A DNA stretch of 64,000 nucleotides from CAYONP01 sp964405335 (GTDB lineage: Bacteria; Armatimonadota; UBA10988). The notes under the pieces are model-generated. The model was not told the DNA's origin. It worked only from the letters and a program-made list of their open reading frames with translations, and did no database searches. The DNA lies in contig CAYONP010000011.1 in NCBI GenBank assembly GCA_964405335.1, forward strand, positions 1 through 64,000, given 5' to 3'. The position numbers were made by a program, and so were the translations under genes. Below are positions 60,429 through 64,000 of this stretch, piece by piece (the stretch's first letter is position 1; each line of letters begins with the position of its first letter).

Positions 60429-60462
60429 GGCCGCGCTCTGTCACCGGCGGAGCGCGGCCTTT
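60429..60462 (+). terminator. Intrinsic terminator after CHRD gene
   Basis: 10-bp perfect stem GGCCGCGCTC/GAGCGCGGCC (60429-60438 with 60450-60459) followed by TTTGCCTT. Confidence 0.6.
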
Positions 60463-60522
60463 GCCTTGGCCGTGAAGGAACCCACGCCGGCCGGCGGCAA
60501 TCAGAGCAGCCAGGAGCCGGCC

Positions 60523-62124
60523 GTGCCTGCCGCCTGCGCCCTGCTGCTGCTGACTCTCGCCGGCGCCGACGGCGACCTGCTCCGTGCTCGGCTGGTCGCC
60601 GGCGAGCCGGTGCGGATCGTGTTGCTCGGCGACAGCATCACTGATGGGTTCGACCTGGCCGAGCCCGAGCGTGACCGCTTCGCCGCGCTGTTCTGCGGCT
60701 TGCTGCGCGAGGCCTGGCCGGCGGTCACCTTCGATCCGGTGGTCCGCGGCGAGCCGGGCGCGCCGAGCCGCGAGGCGCTGCTTAACTTCGACCTCGATGT
60801 CGAGCGGTACGGCCCGCACCTGGTGGTGCTCCAGTTCGGCGGCAACGACAAAGGCGGCGGCGACGGGCTCGCCTCGCTGGCCGGCTACGAGCAGAACCTG
60901 CGCGAGTTGATCGATCGCACGCGGGCGCTCGGCGCCGCGCCGCTGGTCATGGCGCCGCCGATGCACGAGCCGGTGGTGCACATGCCCTACCCGCTCGCCG
61001 CGGCGCAGGTGGCCCGCTCGCGCGCCGTGCCGCTGGTGGCCACCGACGACCTGCTCAAGCGCCCGCCGCTCGACTATCGCGGCACCTTCCCCTACGGTGT
61101 CCATCCCCGCGAACACGAGCATGCGCTGATGGCCCTCGCGCTGTATGACGCCTTCCTCGAGCTGCTCGGCGAGGCTCGAGCGCTGGAGGCCGAGCTCGAG
61201 GATGCCGCGCTCGATGCCGCGCCAGGAGCGACGATCGATCTCCCGGTGCGGCTGGCCAATCGGCTGGCGACACCGCAGCGCGTGCAGGTCGCGCTCACCG
61301 GCGAGCTGCCCTACCGCGCCGGCGCGGCGCACAGCGAGGCGACCGTCGACCTGCCGCCCGGCGCAGAGGCGAGATTGACGCTGCCCTTGGCGCTGCCGGC
61401 CAGCCTGCCCGGTGGGCGCTCGGCCGAGTACCGGCTCACGCTTACCGCGCGGGGCGACGGTCAGCCGGCGTTCAGCCTCAAGCGGTTGACCATCGTACCG
61501 CGGGTACACTGCCCCGCGCTCGGCACGCCGGCGGCCGAGATCGCGGCGGCCGAGCTGATGCAGTCGCACCTTTTCGCCGTGGCCGACTGGCGCGGCCCGG
61601 GCGATCTCAGCGCGCGGCTGTTCCTCGGCCATGACGACGAAGCAGTGCGGGTCCAGGTCGAGGTGACCGACGATCGCCTGCGCGCCGGCACCGGCGTGCC
61701 CTACGGCGACGGCATCGAGCTCTATCTCGACCTGCGCGACGAAGCCGACCGCGGCCGGCCGTTCTACACCCCGCTCTGCGCGACGCTGATGGTCACCTGG
61801 ACCGAGCCGCCCGCCCAGCCGCTGGTGACCACCCTCGAGGCCGATCGCCCGCCCGAGGGTCTGCTCGAGGTGAAGCCGCTCCAAGAGCCGATGCGCGGCG
61901 GCTATCGACTGACCCTCGACCTGCCGCGCGCGCTGCTCGACCGGGCCGCCGGCCGGCGCGTTGAGCGGTTCGGCTTCGACCTGGCGGTGGACGACTCGGA
62001 CGAACCCGACCGCCAGGCGCAACTGCTCTGGCTCGGGCGGACCGACAACTTCGTCAATCCGCGTCGACTCGGCGAGCTGTCGCTGACGCCGCCGCCGTCG
62101 CCCTGGCGGGCGACGGTGTTCTGA
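60523..62124 (+). CDS. Secreted SGNH/GDSL hydrolase with C-terminal CBM9-like domain
   Basis: 533 aa from GTG 60523 (AGGAG 6 nt upstream). Short signal peptide (ACALLLLTLAGADG). SGNH blocks: I LLGDSITDG, III FGGND and V VHPREHEHA, giving Ser, Asn and Asp/His. Residues about 230-335 resemble a beta-sandwich linker. The C-terminal about 190 aa resemble the CBM9 module of the giant protein at 5068 (RLFLGHDDEAVRVQVEVTDD, DGIELYLDLRDE). It probably de-esterifies polysaccharides. Confidence 0.85.
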   Translation: MPAACALLLLTLAGADGDLLRARLVAGEPVRIVLLGDSITDGFDLAEPERDRFAALFCGLLREAWPAVTFDPVVRGEPGAPSREALLNFDLDVERYGPHLVVLQFGGNDKGGGDGLASLAGYEQNLRELIDRTRALGAAPLVMAPPMHEPVVHMPYPLAAAQVARSRAVPLVATDDLLKRPPLDYRGTFPYGVHPREHEHALMALALYDAFLELLGEARALEAELEDAALDAAPGATIDLPVRLANRLATPQRVQVALTGELPYRAGAAHSEATVDLPPGAEARLTLPLALPASLPGGRSAEYRLTLTARGDGQPAFSLKRLTIVPRVHCPALGTPAAEIAAAELMQSHLFAVADWRGPGDLSARLFLGHDDEAVRVQVEVTDDRLRAGTGVPYGDGIELYLDLRDEADRGRPFYTPLCATLMVTWTEPPAQPLVTTLEADRPPEGLLEVKPLQEPMRGGYRLTLDLPRALLDRAAGRRVERFGFDLAVDDSDEPDRQAQLLWLGRTDNFVNPRRLGELSLTPPPSPWRATVF

Positions 62125-62136
62125 GCCTCGTCGGCG

Positions 62137-62142
62137 TATAAT
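62137..62142 (+). promoter_or_regulatory. Consensus -10 giving a leaderless mutS2 transcript
   Basis: Perfect TATAAT at 62137-62142 only 8 nt upstream of the ATG; transcription would start at about 62149-62151, at or next to the start codon. No ribosome site precedes the gene. The -35 is weak. Confidence 0.45.
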
Positions 62143-62150
62143 GCGCGGCG

Positions 62151-64000
62151 ATGGACGCGCACGCGCTTGCGGTGCTCGAGTTCGACAAGGTCCGCCGGCT
62201 GCTCGCCGAGTCGGCGGCCTCGTCGCTCGGCCTGGCGGCGGCCGAGGCGCTGGCGCCGTCGAGCGACCCGGCGCAGGTGGCCGAGTGGCAGCAGGAAACG
62301 GCCGAGGCGCGCCTGATCCGCGACGCCGGCGACGACATCCCCCTCGGCGGCCTGCACGACATCGGGCCGCTGCTGCGCCAGGCCCGCCGCGGCGGACTGC
62401 TGCTCGGCGGCGAACTGCTCGAGATTGGTGAGACGCTGCGCTGCATCGCGCGCCTGCAGAGCTTCTTTGCCGAGCGCGACCAGCTCCCACGACTGCGGCA
62501 AATCGCCCTCGACCTGATCGCCGCGCCGGCGCTGCAGGCCGAGATTGAGCGCTGTATCGCGCCGGATGGCACGGTGGCCGACCAGGCCTCGCCGGCGCTG
62601 GCCAAGTGGCGCCGGCAGATCGCCGTGCTCGGGTCGCGGATCGAGCAGCACCTGCAGGGCCTGCTGGCCGACCTGGCGCGCAACGAGGCGGTGCAGGAGG
62701 CCCTGATCACGATCCGCGAGGGTCGTTACTGCGTGCCGGTCAAGTCCAGCCACCGGGGCAAGTTCGACGGCATCGTCCACGACCGCAGCGCTTCGGGCCA
62801 GACGGTGTTCATGGAGCCGACCAGCGTGGTCCGGCTGAACAACGAGCTGCGCGAGGCGCAACTGGCCGAGAAAGCCGAGGTCGAGCGGATCCTCGCTGAG
62901 CTGAGCGACGCCGTCGCCGCCGAGGCGACGCCGCTCGAGGGCAATCTGCGCCTGCTCACCATCCTCGACTTGGCCCGTGCGCGGGGCACCCTCTCGGCGC
63001 GGCTCGAGGCCGCGGCGCCCGAGTTCGACGAGACCGGCTGCTGGGACCTGGTCGCCGCGCGGCACCCGCTGCTGGTGGTCGACCCGGCGCAGCGCGTGGT
63101 GCCGATCGACATCCTGCTCGGCGAGGCGTTCGACGTGCTGCTGGTCACCGGTCCGAACACGGGCGGCAAGACCGTCGCGCTGAAGACGCTGGGCTTGCTG
63201 ACCCTGATGGCCGCCGCGGGGCTGCACATCCCGGCCGAGCCGGGCAGTCGCGTGGCCCGCTGCGGCAACGTCTTCGCCGACATCGGCGACGAGCAGAGCA
63301 TCGAGCAGAGCCTGTCGACCTTCGGCTCGCACCTGCGCCAGGTGGTGGCCATTCTGCAGCAAGCCGAGACCGGCGACCTGGTGCTGCTCGATGAGCTCGG
63401 CGCCGGCACCGACCCGACCGAGGGCGCGGCGCTGGCCCAGGCGGTGCTGGGCGAACTGCTGGCCCGCGGCTGCCGGGTCATGGCGACCACGCATCACGGC
63501 GTGCTGAAAGACTTCGCCTACGCCACGGCGCGGGTCGAGAACGCCAGCGTGGCCTTCGACAAACAGAGCCTGGCGCCGACCTACCGTCTGCTGATCGGCA
63601 TCCCCGGCGCCAGCCACGCGTTCGATATCGCCTCGCGTTACGGCATGGCCGACGAGGTGCTCGATGCGGCGCGGCTGCTGCTGCCCGAGGATCATCGCCA
63701 GGCGGCCGACATCCTGGGCCAGATGGAGGCGAGCCGGCGCAAGCTCGACCTGGAACTGCGCGAGGCCGAGCAGGAGGCCGCCGGCGTCAGCCACCAGCGG
63801 CGCGAGCTGGAGCGCGAGCGACGGCGCCTGCGCGAGCTCGAACAGACGCTGCGCGAGGAGGCCCGTGCCGACGCCGACGCGCTGCTGGAGCGAGTCCAGC
63901 GCGAGGCCGACGGCATCCTCAAAGCGCTGCGCACCGCCGAGCGGGAGGGCCGGCAGACCGAGGGCGCCCGGCAGCGGCTGAAGAGCCTGTCGGCCGCGCT
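62151..64000 (+). CDS. mutS2: Endonuclease MutS2 (3' partial)
   Basis: The first 616 codons are present; the gene runs past the window end. MDAHALAVLEFDKVRRLLAE at the N-terminus is typical of MutS2. Walker A is TGPNTGGKT (at 63147), Walker B VLLDELGAGTDPTEGAALAQ, and the MutS dimer signature TTHH follows. The frame enters the coiled-coil linker (Glu/Arg-rich) and the C-terminal KOW/Smr nuclease domain would lie beyond 64000. MutS2 suppresses recombination and rescues collided ribosomes in some bacteria. Confidence 0.95.
   Translation, partial: MDAHALAVLEFDKVRRLLAESAASSLGLAAAEALAPSSDPAQVAEWQQETAEARLIRDAGDDIPLGGLHDIGPLLRQARRGGLLLGGELLEIGETLRCIARLQSFFAERDQLPRLRQIALDLIAAPALQAEIERCIAPDGTVADQASPALAKWRRQIAVLGSRIEQHLQGLLADLARNEAVQEALITIREGRYCVPVKSSHRGKFDGIVHDRSASGQTVFMEPTSVVRLNNELREAQLAEKAEVERILAELSDAVAAEATPLEGNLRLLTILDLARARGTLSARLEAAAPEFDETGCWDLVAARHPLLVVDPAQRVVPIDILLGEAFDVLLVTGPNTGGKTVALKTLGLLTLMAAAGLHIPAEPGSRVARCGNVFADIGDEQSIEQSLSTFGSHLRQVVAILQQAETGDLVLLDELGAGTDPTEGAALAQAVLGELLARGCRVMATTHHGVLKDFAYATARVENASVAFDKQSLAPTYRLLIGIPGASHAFDIASRYGMADEVLDAARLLLPEDHRQAADILGQMEASRRKLDLELREAEQEAAGVSHQRRELERERRRLRELEQTLREEARADADALLERVQREADGILKALRTAEREGRQTEGARQRLKSLSAA

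Overview
The window is 64 kb of very GC-rich bacterial chromosome, densely coded on both strands, with many 1-8 nt gene overlaps and frequent GTG starts. Three features suggest an Armatimonadota-like (or similarly placed, poorly cultured) bacterium: a type II/IV pseudopilin of the FTLIELLTVIAIIGILA...FPVFSRAREKARQ type with a C-terminal H-X9-DG motif, several PEP-CTERM proteins, and many large secreted carbohydrate-active-looking proteins. This assignment is inference from gene content; there is no rRNA in the window.

Layout. 1-5 kb: a SARP/BTAD-type regulator fused to a WD40 propeller, divergent from an exported beta-rich protein, then tRNA-Leu(GAG) and secG. 5-14.6 kb: a plus-strand block of two very large secreted proteins (glycosidase-like with CBM9/jelly-roll modules), a right-handed beta-helix protein and a Gfo/Idh/MocA oxidoreductase. 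14.6-37.9 kb: mostly minus strand, with DUF1634/TauE/thioredoxin-heme-PDZ, gamma-glutamyltransferase, a BNR propeller lipoprotein, a pseudopilin, surE-serA-aminotransferase, a lipoprotein metallopeptidase, accA-accD (divergent from pheA), a membrane block (inactive M48-like, DUF502, two CBS/CorC proteins) and rhaI-DUF218-MOT1. 38-41.8 kb: four tandem paralogous PEP-CTERM proteins. 41.8-49.4 kb: Flp pilin, ABC ATPase, tatC, ssb-rpsF, a PHP phosphoesterase, an ECF sigma/anti-sigma pair and a rhodanese. 49.5-53.2 kb: a URO-D family protein, two tandem DUF6883/DUF4926-like modules created by duplication of the URO-D/pyrB junction, then pyrB with a PyrI-like zinc tail. 53.4-59.6 kb: one long fatty-acid operon (DUF177-rpmF-plsX-fabH-fabD-fabG-acp-acp-fabF). 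59.8-64 kb: a CHRD PEP-CTERM protein, an SGNH hydrolase and mutS2, which runs off the window.

Regulatory sequence is readable. Many promoters have the form TTGnCn-17-TATnnT, often with an extended TG at -10. One good sigma-54 -24/-12 site precedes the fourth PEP-CTERM gene. Direct heptamer repeats with an 11-bp period, the architecture known for SARP operators, flank the intergenic region of the BTAD-WD40 gene. A family of short palindromic repeats (GTAGGGC followed by a perfect hairpin) is scattered between genes.

The most promising unexplained systems are the duplicated DUF6883/DUF4926 small-protein modules that captured the pyrB promoter, the BTAD-WD40 regulator with its heptamer repeats, the PEP-CTERM quadruplet, and the PyrB-zinc-domain fusion.
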